NCBI GenBank assembly: GCA_022822205.1
Contig: JAJECC010000140.1
Coordinates: 1-64,000 of the forward strand
Reading direction: 5' to 3'
Origin: Rhodospirillales bacterium
GTDB taxonomy: Bacteria > Pseudomonadota > Alphaproteobacteria > Rhodospirillales > UBA2165
DNA length: 64,000 nucleotides
Shown one piece after another: positions 17,022 to 25,538 of this stretch (positions are counted from its first letter, which is position 1; every line of letters begins with the position of its first letter). The position numbers and the translations under genes are program-made. The notes below the pieces were generated by a model, which had not been told where the DNA came from, did not search any database, and saw nothing but the letters and a program-made list of their open reading frames with translations.

Positions 17022-17479
17022 TGCAGCGCAACGGATGGACGCTGCTGTTCCACGAATGCCTCATCGACCAACTGCGCAAGCTCCACAATGCAGTCCAGCG
17101 CGCACAACGAAGCGATCCGGCGGGGTTCGCGTCCAATGCGAACGTCAAGCTGTTCCATGCGTTGAGCCGGCTGATGCTGGAGGTCATCCCGCTTGACCCA
17201 TCCCGGGGCGAGTACCGCCAGGGCAGCACGCTCGGCCCGCGCTACCGCCATTGGCGGCGCGCCAGGATCGGCAGACGGTTCCGATTGTTCTTCCGGTACG
17301 ACGCGAGGGCGAAGGTGATCGTCTACGCGTGGGTCAACGATCAATCCACGCTGCGCTCCTCGGAGAGCAGGACCGATCCGTACGCAGTCTTCGCCAGGAT
17401 GCTCACAAGGGGAAATCCGCCCGACGACTGGGCCTCGTTGATGGCGGCATCAAGGCAGGGCTGGGAAGCGGAGAAATAA
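17021..17479 (+). CDS. yhaV: YhaV-type toxin (mRNA interferase)
   Basis: A 152-residue RelE-superfamily ribonuclease, almost the same length as E. coli YhaV (154). Diagnostic features are the opening NGWTLLFHECLIDQLRKL, then FRLFFRYDARAKVIVYAWVN and the closing DPYAVFARMLTRGNPPDDWA. Its start overlaps the prlF stop by one base with no separate ribosome-binding site, so translation depends on prlF. In the E. coli system the pair represses its own promoter and the toxin cleaves mRNA at the ribosome; the same is inferred here. Confidence 0.93.
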   Translation: MQRNGWTLLFHECLIDQLRKLHNAVQRAQRSDPAGFASNANVKLFHALSRLMLEVIPLDPSRGEYRQGSTLGPRYRHWRRARIGRRFRLFFRYDARAKVIVYAWVNDQSTLRSSESRTDPYAVFARMLTRGNPPDDWASLMAASRQGWEAEK

Positions 17480-17567
17480 CCTCTTTCAGGCTGTGTAGCC
17501 CGCGGGACGGCGGAAATGTCCAAGAGATTACTCCCGGTCAAATAGTTCAATTTGGCCGGAAACCGCT

Positions 17568-18581
17568 CTAACTCTTGTGGATCGTGCCGTCGGGACGGAA
17601 AGCGCGAAATACGAAGGCAAAGGTGATGTCGTGAACAACGTCGATCATGCCGTTCGCGGTTTTCTTTTGCACCACGACGTTGCCCACATCGCGGCCCCGG
17701 GAGATGTCGCGGCTATCGAGGGCGGAGTTTTGGCCCTTTTCCCAGGTCATGACGATATCACCCGCCTCGATCCGCTTCTTCTTGCGGAGAAGCTCCATCG
17801 TCCAGGCCCGATCCCCGATGGCGATGACCCGGGCCATGGCGGGAATCCCGCTCGGCAGCGGACCGCGATAGAGGAACGGGCGGGCGGCCGTGTCATAGCC
17901 GACATACGGATTGCCGCCGCCCCGGCCGCCGAAGGGAACGGCGGGTTTCAACACGGTCCCCCCGGGGAACCGGGCCTTGAATTTCGCGAAGCTCTCGATA
18001 CGCGACGGGAGCATCTTCAATTGCTTGCCGGTGAGTTCGCCGATGATGGCCTCGCCCAAAAACTGCTGCCACCAGCTTTCGGTGGTCCGGTCGTACATCA
18101 CCAGATCCGAATTGCGCAGCTTGCCGGTGGTGCCGAATTCCAGGACCTTGCCGTCGACCCGGGCGTCGAACACGATCGCCGAGTTGCACAGCGGGCAATA
18201 GGTGACCACAACCGGAATACCGCCGACCTTGTCGTTGACGATCTCATGGCGCATCAGGATTCCGAGGGGATAGGCCTTGGCTTCGCCGTTCATGGTGAAG
18301 CTGATCACCGGCACGGTATCCTTGAGACCGCGCACATCCCTGGCCGGCTCGAATTTGGGATTGTCGATGGACGGGATGCCGTCCTTGGGCGGGCCGCCGG
18401 AAATGATCTCGGAATATTCGACCGACTTCTTGCTGAAATCCGTGGCCGGCCACGCGAATTTCCAGAATACCGGATTGGCGGCGGCGGCCGCGGCCGTCAA
18501 GGCGACGAGAGCGCCGGCCAGGACGCTCGAAACAGCCATCCGGCGGGCGGGCGCAAGGATATGCGGGGACGTGTTGCTCAT
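17568..18581 (-). CDS. DUF3179-domain protein
   Basis: A 337-residue protein with an N-terminal Sec-type signal sequence (about residues 12-36). It carries the DUF3179 signature: GEAKAYPLGILMRHEIVND, then VVVTYCPLCNSAIVFDARVD with its C-P-L-C motif, and LVMYDRTTESWWQQFLGEAI. These proteins are envelope or secreted proteins of unknown biochemical function; the conserved cysteines suggest a metal or disulfide site. Downstream genes are convergent (yhaV). No operon partner is evident because the next minus-strand gene upstream (RidA-like) lies on the far side of its promoter region. Confidence 0.88.
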   Translation of the reverse strand: MSNTSPHILAPARRMAVSSVLAGALVALTAAAAAANPVFWKFAWPATDFSKKSVEYSEIISGGPPKDGIPSIDNPKFEPARDVRGLKDTVPVISFTMNGEAKAYPLGILMRHEIVNDKVGGIPVVVTYCPLCNSAIVFDARVDGKVLEFGTTGKLRNSDLVMYDRTTESWWQQFLGEAIIGELTGKQLKMLPSRIESFAKFKARFPGGTVLKPAVPFGGRGGGNPYVGYDTAARPFLYRGPLPSGIPAMARVIAIGDRAWTMELLRKKKRIEAGDIVMTWEKGQNSALDSRDISRGRDVGNVVVQKKTANGMIDVVHDITFAFVFRAFRPDGTIHKS

Positions 18582-18661
18582 GAGGGAAATGTGGGCCCGC
18601 CCCGAATTCGCTTCAACTCACTACGCATCACGTCTCGGTGATGCTTCGAGCGACGCCGGGC

Positions 18662-19045
18662 TCAGCCGATTACCGCCGTAACGTCGACGTGAATCAGCGC
18701 ATCGCCGCCGGCATGAAGCTGGTGCGTATGCCGGGCCGGCCGGGCATCCGCATCGGGGAACATCTCCACCCAGGGGCGGTTGACCTCGGACCTCTGGGAC
18801 GGGTCCTTGAGCCAGACATTGATCTTGACGATGTCGTCCGTCGCGCCGCCGGCGGCCTCGACCACCGCCCGGATATGGCCGAACGCGTTGTCCATCTGCT
18901 CGTCCAGGGACTCCGGCATGGCGCCGGTTACCGGGTCCTTGCCGCTCAGCAATCCGCTCATCAGCAAATTACCGAGCAGGCTCGCCGCCGGGATCGGGTT
19001 CGAATGCTTGAACCCGTCGATATCGATACTCTTGCGTTTGGCCAT
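18662..19045 (-). CDS. RidA/YjgF family protein
   Basis: A 127-residue member of the RidA (YjgF/YER057c/UK114) fold, which forms trimers and, in RidA itself, hydrolyses reactive enamine/imine intermediates. Family features seen: an N-terminal P-I-P-A-A-S stretch, LDEQMDNAFGHIRAVVEAAG, DIVKINVWLKD, and the A-R-P-A-R-H-T segment near residue 101 where the substrate-binding arginine lies. The ATG at 19043-19045 is chosen over a much longer same-frame extension that runs antisense through the neighbouring gene. It lies 29 bases after the Fe-S protein gene on the same strand. Confidence 0.9.
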   Translation of the reverse strand: MAKRKSIDIDGFKHSNPIPAASLLGNLLMSGLLSGKDPVTGAMPESLDEQMDNAFGHIRAVVEAAGGATDDIVKINVWLKDPSQRSEVNRPWVEMFPDADARPARHTHQLHAGGDALIHVDVTAVIG

Positions 19046-19074
19046 GTTGGTTCTCCCGATTGAAGCTGAATTTC

Positions 19075-20049
19075 TCAATTGCCCAAGCGTTTTGTCATCT
19101 TGTCCGCCAATCGCGGCGCAATGCCGGTCCGGCTCCACGGGCACTGACCGATACAAAGTCCGCAGCCGGTATGCTCGACGAAATAGGGAAAGCAAGCGTC
19201 GAAGTCGACGTACCATTTGTCCTCGCCGCGAACCCTCCGCTTCTCGGGACGGATCGCGTCGACCGGACACACTCGGGTGCAGACCTGGCAGTTCAAACAG
19301 AAATCGTCGGCGCCGAACGGGGCAAACGCGTCCGGCTCCAGCGGCATATCGGTGAGCACGCAGGCCAGACGGAACGAGGATCCGAACTCGCGATTGATCA
19401 TCGAGCCATGCTTGCCCAGCTCGCCGAGACCGGCCTCGATCGCCGCCGGAATCATCAGAACCGGCCCCGCGGCCGGACCACCATGAGGGAACGCGTCCCA
19501 GCCGTGCTCGCGCATCCAGGAGGCGAGCCTGTAGGCCGCCCGGGTGCCGCGCGCATACTGCTTCTGCACCTCGACCTGGGAGGTCTCGCTGGGCGCCGTC
19601 TTGAGGCACTCGTAGTCCATCGCCACCGCGAGCACGACGATCCACTCGAAGTCGGCCTCGAAGCCTTCGAACACCCACTCCGGACGAATACGGGTGATGC
19701 CGACCTGATCCGCCTCGCCCGCCAAGGCGGCGTCCCTGGCCCTGCGTGTCCACTCCGCGGCGGTCCAATCGGGCCTGTCGGACGACAGGGGCGGGAGCGG
19801 TTTCTTGGAGAATTCCAGATTGTCCCGCCGGTGAACCTTGGCGCCCTCGGACATCAGACTGCGGCGGAAATATTCCTGTAGTTCCCCATGGGCGATGATT
19901 TCGGAATCGTGCCACATGATCGGCGTCGGCCGCCGGACATCGGCCTCGCCCAGCCCATTGATGTCGTTCCCTTGCGCCTCGGGCAAAAGGTCCAGCACCT
20001 CCTGGCGCGGGCTGAACGGAATCTCCCAGGGCGGCGGGCTGTCGGACAT
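19075..20049 (-). CDS. 4Fe-4S protein related to QueG / reductive dehalogenases
   Basis: A 324-residue predicted redox protein with two [4Fe-4S] clusters: C251-x2-C254-x2-C257-x3-C261-P and a second set C286, C296, C299, C303-P. The segment AGLGELGKHGSMINREFGSS and the following L-T-D-M-P-L-E-P-D are shared by epoxyqueuosine reductase (QueG) and the catalytic part of cobalamin-dependent reductive dehalogenases, so it may bind a corrinoid. There is no Tat signal and no HEAT-repeat C-terminus as in QueG. The substrate is unknown. It abuts the glutathione transferase gene (stop and start directly adjacent) and precedes the RidA gene, suggesting a shared operon. Confidence 0.85.
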   Translation of the reverse strand: MSDSPPPWEIPFSPRQEVLDLLPEAQGNDINGLGEADVRRPTPIMWHDSEIIAHGELQEYFRRSLMSEGAKVHRRDNLEFSKKPLPPLSSDRPDWTAAEWTRRARDAALAGEADQVGITRIRPEWVFEGFEADFEWIVVLAVAMDYECLKTAPSETSQVEVQKQYARGTRAAYRLASWMREHGWDAFPHGGPAAGPVLMIPAAIEAGLGELGKHGSMINREFGSSFRLACVLTDMPLEPDAFAPFGADDFCLNCQVCTRVCPVDAIRPEKRRVRGEDKWYVDFDACFPYFVEHTGCGLCIGQCPWSRTGIAPRLADKMTKRLGN

Positions 20050-20862
20050 CTATTGAAGACCGTCGAGATATTCCCGGCGCCGTTCCGCCACCCGGTCCCG
20101 GATCTTCGCGCCGTACTCGGCCATGGAGGATATGTCGTCCCCGGTCAGACGCCCGGGCACGCACTCCCGAAAGCTCGGCCGTTCCTTGGCCCGCGCCCAC
20201 CAGGCTTCGGACAACGGCCGGCCGGCGATCCAAACGTCCAGCAATGTCAAATATTCCATCCGCGCCACATAGGGCATCAAATTGATATCGGCGAGGCTGT
20301 AGGCCTCCCCCAGTATCCACGGTCCGCCGGACTCGTCGAGCGCCTGCTCCAGGTTTTTGAACAGCTTCTCGAAGTTGGCGACCGCCTGGAATACGTAGGG
20401 CGATTCGGTGCCCTCCTCGAATGTGGACTTGAACCGGGCGCCCCGTGTCGCGTCACCGGCGCTTTTGAACCGCTGCCGGCGCTTCTCCTCCGGCATGGAC
20501 TTCATCTTTTCCCGGAACATGGCCGAGAAGCTGATTTCGCGGGTGGCTTCGAAAATGCCTTCGTCGACGTACTTGGACCACACCCGCATCCGCGCCTTTC
20601 CATAGGCATCGTCCGGAACCAGTGATGGTTCGGGACATATGTCGTCCAGGTACTCGCAGATCAGGGTCGATTCGACGATGACCCTGCCGTCATCGACGAG
20701 TGTCGGCACCACGCCCTTGGGGTTCAGCTTGAGGTATTCGGGATCAAACTGCTCGTTGTTGAACAGGTTGATGTTGTGGGTGTCGTAATCGAGACCCTTT
20801 TCGTCGAGGGTGATGAACACCTTCTGGGTGCAGATGGAATTCCCCGCCTTATAGAGCTTCAT
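20050..20862 (-). CDS. Glutathione S-transferase family protein
   Basis: A 270-residue protein with an N-terminal thioredoxin-like GST domain: [20 protein letters not shown] with S9/C11 in the catalytic position, [14 protein letters not shown] containing the cis-proline, and [11 protein letters not shown] with the E-S glutathione-binding pair. A helical C-terminal domain follows, including [15 protein letters not shown] with its N-capping aspartate. The ATG at 20860-20862 follows GGGGAGAGG. The gene opens the minus-strand set GST, Fe-S protein, RidA-like. A redox or detoxification role is likely; substrate unknown. Confidence 0.9.
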   Translation of the reverse strand: MKLYKAGNSICTQKVFITLDEKGLDYDTHNINLFNNEQFDPEYLKLNPKGVVPTLVDDGRVIVESTLICEYLDDICPEPSLVPDDAYGKARMRVWSKYVDEGIFEATREISFSAMFREKMKSMPEEKRRQRFKSAGDATRGARFKSTFEEGTESPYVFQAVANFEKLFKNLEQALDESGGPWILGEAYSLADINLMPYVARMEYLTLLDVWIAGRPLSEAWWARAKERPSFRECVPGRLTGDDISSMAEYGAKIRDRVAERRREYLDGLQ

Positions 20863-20924
20863 CCTCTCTCCCCGTCGCGTCGCGCTTTGTTGGCATAACC
20901 ATACCGCTCGGGCATCATGAGACA

Positions 20925-22037
20925 ATGACCGAACGGATCGAATGCGCGGTAATCGGCGCCGGCGTGGTGGGATTGGCCGTGGCGCGGACAATGGCCATGG
21001 CGGGCCGTGAGGTGATCATCCTCGAGGCGGCGGACGCCATCGGAACCGGCGGCAGCTCCCGCAACAGCGAGGTCATCCACGCCGGCATCTATTATCCGAC
21101 CGGCAGCGTCAAGGCGCTGACCTGCGTCGAAGGCAGGCATCGGCTGTATGAATATTGCGAAAGCCACGGGGTGGCCCATCGGAACTGCCAGAAGCTGATC
21201 GTCGCGACCGATACGGATCAGCTCGATACCCTCGAGGGCATCCGCCGGACGGCGGCCGAAAACGGCGTCACCGATCTCACCTGGATCGAACAGCCCGCGC
21301 TGAGGGAAATGGAGCCCGCCTTGCGGGCCGTCGCCGCCCTGCTGTCGCCTTCCACCGGCATCATCGACAGTCACGGTTTGATGCTGGCCTACCAGGGGGA
21401 TGCCGAAGACGCCGGAGCGGTCATCGCCTTCAACACGCCGGTGACCCGGGGGACGGCCGCCGCCGACGGCGCCCTGCACCTGGAGACCGGCGGCGAACAG
21501 CCGATGACGCTCGCCTGCGACATGGTCGTCAATTGCGGCGGGCTGCACGCGCCCGATATCGCCAACCGCATCGACGGATTGCCGGCCGAACACGTTCCGG
21601 CCGCCTACTACGCCAAGGGAAACTACTTCACGCTGAGCGGCAAGGCGCCCTTCAGCCGCTTGATCTACCCGGTCCCCGAGCAGGCCGGGCTCGGGGTGCA
21701 TCTGACCTTGGATATGGGCGGCCAGGCCCGCTTCGGCCCCGATGTCGAGTGGATCGACGAAATCGACTACGAGGTCGATCCCCGCCGGGGCGACGTCTTC
21801 TATGACGCGGTCCGCAGATATTGGCCCCAGCTGGAGGACGGGGCGCTGCAGCCGGGCTATTCGGGGATCCGGCCCAAGATCCAGGCGCCGGGGGAACCGG
21901 CCAGGGATTTCGTCATCAGCGGCCCCGAGGACCACGGCGTTGCCGGTCTGGTCAATATGTTCGGCATCGAATCGCCCGGGCTGACGTCCTCTCTCGCGCT
22001 GGCCGACGCGGTCGCCGGCCGGTTGACCGATCAGTGA
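20925..22037 (+). CDS. FAD-dependent oxidoreductase, L-2-hydroxyglutarate oxidase-like (LhgO)
   Basis: A 370-residue DAO-family flavoprotein. The N-terminal dinucleotide motif is G11-A-G-V-V-G16 followed by an acidic strand end (E34). The stretch [20 protein letters not shown] is highly characteristic of the LhgO/L2HGDH branch, which oxidises L-2-hydroxyglutarate to 2-oxoglutarate, and the later [20 protein letters not shown] is also typical. The C-terminal [16 protein letters not shown] is the usual end of the flavin-binding domain. It is divergent from the GST gene with only 62 bases between them. Oxidation of another 2-hydroxy acid cannot be excluded. Confidence 0.88.
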   Translation: MTERIECAVIGAGVVGLAVARTMAMAGREVIILEAADAIGTGGSSRNSEVIHAGIYYPTGSVKALTCVEGRHRLYEYCESHGVAHRNCQKLIVATDTDQLDTLEGIRRTAAENGVTDLTWIEQPALREMEPALRAVAALLSPSTGIIDSHGLMLAYQGDAEDAGAVIAFNTPVTRGTAAADGALHLETGGEQPMTLACDMVVNCGGLHAPDIANRIDGLPAEHVPAAYYAKGNYFTLSGKAPFSRLIYPVPEQAGLGVHLTLDMGGQARFGPDVEWIDEIDYEVDPRRGDVFYDAVRRYWPQLEDGALQPGYSGIRPKIQAPGEPARDFVISGPEDHGVAGLVNMFGIESPGLTSSLALADAVAGRLTDQ

Positions 22038-22064
22038 TATGGCCGGGCCGGGATGGGGACGCCC

Positions 22065-22301
22065 CTAAAGCCCGCTCGGGATCATCTCCTCGACGACGAA
22101 ACCCTCCGCGGGCGGAAATCGGTCGGCGATCATCTCCCGCGCTTCCGATTCGTCGCGCGCCGTCACGTCGTGGTGCTGGACATCGGCCCAGTGATCGCCG
22201 TACAGCGAATGGCTCCGGTTTTCCTTCACCGCCGCGCGGACGTCGCGATTGTAGACCGCAACTTCGAAGACCCGCAGATCGTGGGTGTTGTACTGAAGCA
22301 T
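22065..22301 (-). CDS. Small conserved hypothetical protein
   Basis: A 78-residue protein, YNTHDLRVFEVAVYNRDVRA at its start and EARDSEAREMIADRFPPAEG-like composition near its end. It has no membrane segment or signal peptide. Codon usage resembles that of neighbours and the sequence resembles, from memory, small alphaproteobacterial proteins of the same length with the motif V-Y-N-R. The function is unknown. It is convergent with the LhgO-like gene, with 27 bases between the stops. Confidence 0.6.
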   Translation of the reverse strand: MLQYNTHDLRVFEVAVYNRDVRAAVKENRSHSLYGDHWADVQHHDVTARDESEAREMIADRFPPAEGFVVEEMIPSGL

Positions 22302-22448
22302 TTCCTTCGCTCCGATTTCAGTCTCGTACCGCCCATCGGCGCGCAGCCGATTGCCGCCGGGACAGGCTGAAAGTATGAAATCCGAATTGTTAAGAATTGC
22401 TTGCCGGGCGCGGGCGCCGATCAGCCGCGCAAAAAAAACGGCGCCCGG

Positions 22449-22886
22449 CTAGATCAGGCCGAGTTCCCGGAGGTCCGCGGCCATCTCCGGCGGCAACTCC
22501 CCGGATTGCTCCCGGGAAATCCGGACATCGGGGGGCGAGTCCCCGGGCCGCAGGTACCGCCAGCCCTGAAACGGCTTCTGGGCGCGCATTTCGACCGGCG
22601 TCAGCTCGGTATCCAGGGTTATGAAGCACCGGCGTTTGCCGTCGTCGTTGCGAAATTCGTCGACGCCGAGAATCCGCTGGCGGACCCGGATGAAGCGCTT
22701 GATGACCCAATAGATGGAGCCCCCGTCGATCAGTTCGCCGGCGCGCCTCGGCACGTTGCGCGTGAAGGTGCGGAGAACCGCCTCGCCGTGCTCCCGCCGG
22801 TAGGCTTCCAGCCGCTCGGCCTGCCGCCGGCGGAGATGCCCGGTGCTCTCGATCCCGACAGCCATTCGGAGAAGATTGACGGACAT
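22449..22886 (-). CDS. DUF1489 family protein
   Basis: A 145-residue protein matching the alphaproteobacterial DUF1489 (COG5458) family: it begins MSVNLLRMAVGIESTGHL, has TRNVPRRAGELIDGGSIYWV in the middle, and ends RAQKPFQGWRYLRPGDSPPD plus a short variable tail. All are typical of this uncharacterised family, which I recall as being nearly restricted to Alphaproteobacteria and possibly RNA-binding. No signal peptide or membrane segments. Its stop codon overlaps a GC-rich inverted repeat at 22403-22449. Confidence 0.85.
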   Translation of the reverse strand: MSVNLLRMAVGIESTGHLRRRQAERLEAYRREHGEAVLRTFTRNVPRRAGELIDGGSIYWVIKRFIRVRQRILGVDEFRNDDGKRRCFITLDTELTPVEMRAQKPFQGWRYLRPGDSPPDVRISREQSGELPPEMAADLRELGLI

Positions 22887-23008
22887 TGAACTCGAACCAA
22901 GTCGGCGCGGCCGGCGGGCCGCAGGGTCATACAGTCATACAGAATTCGCGGCGGCGGCGTCCAGAACTCCTCGGGAATGCCGCGCGGGGTTGCGGTACTT
23001 CATTCAGG

Positions 23009-23809
23009 CTATTCGTCCTTGTCAGGGTACCAGGCGGCGGTCCGTTTATCCAAAAACGCCTGAAAGCCCTCGATTCCTTCGGCGGTCGAGCGTCCCGAAG
23101 CGCTGATCTCGGCCATTTGTTCGGCCATCGCGTCCGAAATCAAGGTGCCGGAAATTTCTCCGATCAGGCGCTTCGTCCGCCCCACCGCTACCGGGCCGCT
23201 GCGCAGATATCCGTCGATGACCGGCGCCGCCGCTTCATCCAGGCCGCCGACCGGGCATATTTCGTGCACCAGACCGATCTCCTTCGCCCGGTGGACGTCG
23301 AACGTCTCCCCCGAAACCGCATATCGTTTCGCCTGGCGGACCCCGAGCGCGGCGATCACCTGCGGGAGTATGGGCGCCGGCGTAATGCCGACGCGCACCT
23401 CGGTGACGGCGAATTTGGCGTCCTCGGAGGCGATGACGACGTCGCAGCCGGCCGCATAGCCGGTAGCGCCGCCGAAACACGCATTGTGAATGAGGGCGAT
23501 GGCGGGTTTGGGGAATTCGAACAGGCCGCGCATGGCGGCCAGCGACAGCACCGCGCCTTGCTTCCGCACGTCCGGCGCCGCCTCCGCCAGTTCCTTGAAC
23601 CAATTGACGTCGGCGCCCGCGGAAAAATGCTTGCCGGCGCCGCGCAACACCAGCAGCCTCACCGCCTCATCCCCGGCCAGGGCCCGAAGCCCGTCCACCA
23701 GCGCGGTAAGCAGCTCCGGGTTCCAGGTATTGAACTTGTCCGGACGGTTGAGCGTGACCGTGGCCACCCCGCGGGCATCGGTATCGGTCAGGATGACGGG
23801 TTCGGACAT
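23009..23809 (-). CDS. Enoyl-CoA hydratase/isomerase family protein
   Basis: A 266-residue crotonase-fold enzyme. The oxyanion-hole segments are visible: LVLRGAGKHFSAGADVNWFK (first G-A-D loop near residue 64) and ALIHNACFGGATGYAAGCDV (second loop near 110), followed by KFAVTEVRVGITPAPILPQV, where the acidic catalytic residue of hydratases normally sits (E near 135). It should hydrate or isomerise an enoyl-CoA. It follows the DsbA-fold isomerase by only 9 bases, so the two and the SDR gene are probably one operon. Substrate chain not predictable; methylglutaconyl-CoA hydratase is one possibility. Confidence 0.9.
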   Translation of the reverse strand: MSEPVILTDTDARGVATVTLNRPDKFNTWNPELLTALVDGLRALAGDEAVRLLVLRGAGKHFSAGADVNWFKELAEAAPDVRKQGAVLSLAAMRGLFEFPKPAIALIHNACFGGATGYAAGCDVVIASEDAKFAVTEVRVGITPAPILPQVIAALGVRQAKRYAVSGETFDVHRAKEIGLVHEICPVGGLDEAAAPVIDGYLRSGPVAVGRTKRLIGEISGTLISDAMAEQMAEISASGRSTAEGIEGFQAFLDKRTAAWYPDKDE

Positions 23810-23818
23810 CGGCTTCTC

Positions 23819-24421
23819 CTACCAGCCGCCCCGTTCGAGCCACTGATCCATCATTTCCATCCGGTCGCAGCCCCAGAACGGCTCGCCGTCGACGATGAAA
23901 TAGGGCGATCCGAAGGCCCCGCGGTCCATTGCCGTCTGGGTTTCGTCGCGGAGCCGGTCCTTGTAGGACTGGTCGTTGGTTGCGTCGATGCAGGCCTGAA
24001 CGTCGGCCCCCAGCCCGCCGGCGATTTCGGCGACGGTTTCCCGGGGCCGGATATCGATCCCGTCGGCGAAAAACGCGGTCATCGCAGCCTTGGCGAAGTC
24101 CCGCGCCAATTGCTCGTCCTGGTCATGCAGGAAGTAAAACACCCGCCCCGCCGCCACCGTGGGGATGGGAAAGGGTTCCGGCATCTTGAACGCAACGCCA
24201 TGGAGCCGGGCCGACCGCTCGAGATCGTGGAGCGAATACTCGCCTTTCAACGGCTGCTCGACGAGGGAGCGCTGACCGTTGTGCTGGAAGACCGCACCCA
24301 GCAGGTAGGGCCGCCAATTGACGGATCGTTCGTGCTTCCCGGCGATGGCGTCGATCCGGAACAACGCCAAATAGCCGTAGGGAGAAGCAAAATCGAAATA
24401 CATGTCTATGGGGTCCGCCAC
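23819..24421 (-). CDS. 2-hydroxychromene-2-carboxylate isomerase family protein (DsbA/GST-kappa fold)
   Basis: A 200-residue thioredoxin-fold enzyme of the NahD/GST-kappa group. The N-terminal IDMYFDFASPYGYLAL places the catalytic serine at residue 13, where DsbA has a cysteine, and the later GAFGSPYFIVDGEPFWGCDR with the cis-proline loop and W-G-x-D-R motif is a hallmark of the family. I chose the GTG at 24419-24421 because it follows GGAGGAGAC at good spacing and family similarity begins there; the ATG-started longer form would overlap the SDR gene by 53 bases. The reaction likely uses glutathione as cofactor. Confidence 0.88.
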   Translation of the reverse strand: MADPIDMYFDFASPYGYLALFRIDAIAGKHERSVNWRPYLLGAVFQHNGQRSLVEQPLKGEYSLHDLERSARLHGVAFKMPEPFPIPTVAAGRVFYFLHDQDEQLARDFAKAAMTAFFADGIDIRPRETVAEIAGGLGADVQACIDATNDQSYKDRLRDETQTAMDRGAFGSPYFIVDGEPFWGCDRMEMMDQWLERGGW

Positions 24422-24443
24422 GCGCGTCTCCTCCGCCGGTCGC

Positions 24444-25121
24444 CTACCAACTGTGCCGTTCCCCGTCATATCCCCAGAACGTTCCCGTGTCGTCAATACC
24501 CAGCCGATCGATGATCCGCCGCATTCCCGATACGCTGTCGGGAACCGGGACCGCGGCGCCGGCGCCTCCCATGTCGGTCTGCGCCCATCCCGGGTGAAAT
24601 ACGGCGACGGTAATGCCGCGCCCGGCGAGGTCGGCGGACAGGCTCTTCATCACCATGTTGAGCGCCGCCTTGGATGACCGATAGGGATAGTAGCCGCCGC
24701 CGCTCCCGGAAATGCTCCCCATGGCCGAGGTGATGGCGACCATCTTCTTCTGTCCGGACGCGGCGACATTCTCCACCAACCCCTCGGCCAGCCTGAGGGG
24801 CGCCATGGCGTTGACCCGGAACAGTTCCTCCCAGCTTTCGGGATCGGTGGCGCCGAACCCGGCCGTGGAGCCGAGCAGCCCGGCATTGTTGATCAACAGG
24901 TCGATGGGCCGTCCGGACTGCGACGCCGCAACCGCGTCGACGGCGCCGAAGTCGGAGACGTCGAGCGCATGGACTTCGATGTCGCCTGCGATCCCGTGCA
25001 GCCCGGCCGCGCCGTCCGGATTCCTGCAGGTGGCGACGACCGACCAGCCGTCGGCCGCGTACTGGGACGCGAACTCGAGGCCCAGCCCCCGATTGGCGCC
25101 GGTGATGAATACCGTTGGCAT
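24444..25121 (-). CDS. Short-chain dehydrogenase/reductase
   Basis: A 225-residue Rossmann-fold oxidoreductase of the classical SDR type, related to C-factor/sniffer-like carbonyl reductases. T7-G-A-N-R-G-L-G14 is the cofactor-binding motif, N78-N-A-G the structural motif, S132 and Y147-R-S-S-K151 the catalytic residues. The arginine after the motif's asparagine suggests NADPH preference. It is followed after 22 bases by the HCCA-isomerase-like gene and then the enoyl-CoA hydratase gene. Substrate unknown. Confidence 0.92.
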   Translation of the reverse strand: MPTVFITGANRGLGLEFASQYAADGWSVVATCRNPDGAAGLHGIAGDIEVHALDVSDFGAVDAVAASQSGRPIDLLINNAGLLGSTAGFGATDPESWEELFRVNAMAPLRLAEGLVENVAASGQKKMVAITSAMGSISGSGGGYYPYRSSKAALNMVMKSLSADLAGRGITVAVFHPGWAQTDMGGAGAAVPVPDSVSGMRRIIDRLGIDDTGTFWGYDGERHSW

Positions 25122-25148
25122 GCCGCTGAAATCCTCCCGGAAAATACT

Positions 25149-25487
25149 CTAGACCACGCCGAACAGCCGGACCACGGCCAAGACGAAGCTCAGCACCAGG
25201 GTCGTCCGCGCGGCAATGCCCCACCACCGCCAATTGCTGTTGGGCGCGCAGCGCCAGATGACCACCGCGGCGTACAGGGCATAGACGAAGGCCAGGCCGA
25301 TCCCCACCTGCCAGGGCAAGAACCCGGCATTGATCATCAAAATGGCGAGTGTCGATACCGCCCAACTGCCGAAGACGCCGACCACCCAATAGGCCCGCCA
25401 CAGCCGCTCCTCTCCGCGCCAGAAGCTGACCAGGAAATGCCGGCGGCGGTTCGGGGCGCTGGTCTGTCGGGGAATGTCGGCGGTCAT
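25149..25487 (-). CDS. Small hypothetical membrane protein
   Basis: A 112-residue protein with a basic N-terminus (RRRHFLVSFWRGEERLWRAY) and three hydrophobic segments (about residues 33-52, 56-76 and 86-108). The basic segment plus an F-W-x-G-x-x-x-L-W motif is common in small proteobacterial membrane proteins that sit beside transport genes. Another ATG 36 bases upstream (25523) is possible; neither has a strong ribosome-binding site. It lies between mgtE and the SDR gene on the same strand. Function unknown. Confidence 0.6.
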   Translation of the reverse strand: MTADIPRQTSAPNRRRHFLVSFWRGEERLWRAYWVVGVFGSWAVSTLAILMINAGFLPWQVGIGLAFVYALYAAVVIWRCAPNSNWRWWGIAARTTLVLSFVLAVVRLFGVV

Positions 25488-25538
25488 GATCCATCCATAC
25501 CCGGCATTCATGGCCCAATTCAATCCCGTGACCGGGCG

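Noticed and set aside
18662-20320. A long minus frame that extends the RidA gene through the Fe-S gene
   Set aside because: Only the last 127 codons match RidA; the rest is an alternate frame of the Fe-S protein and GST genes.
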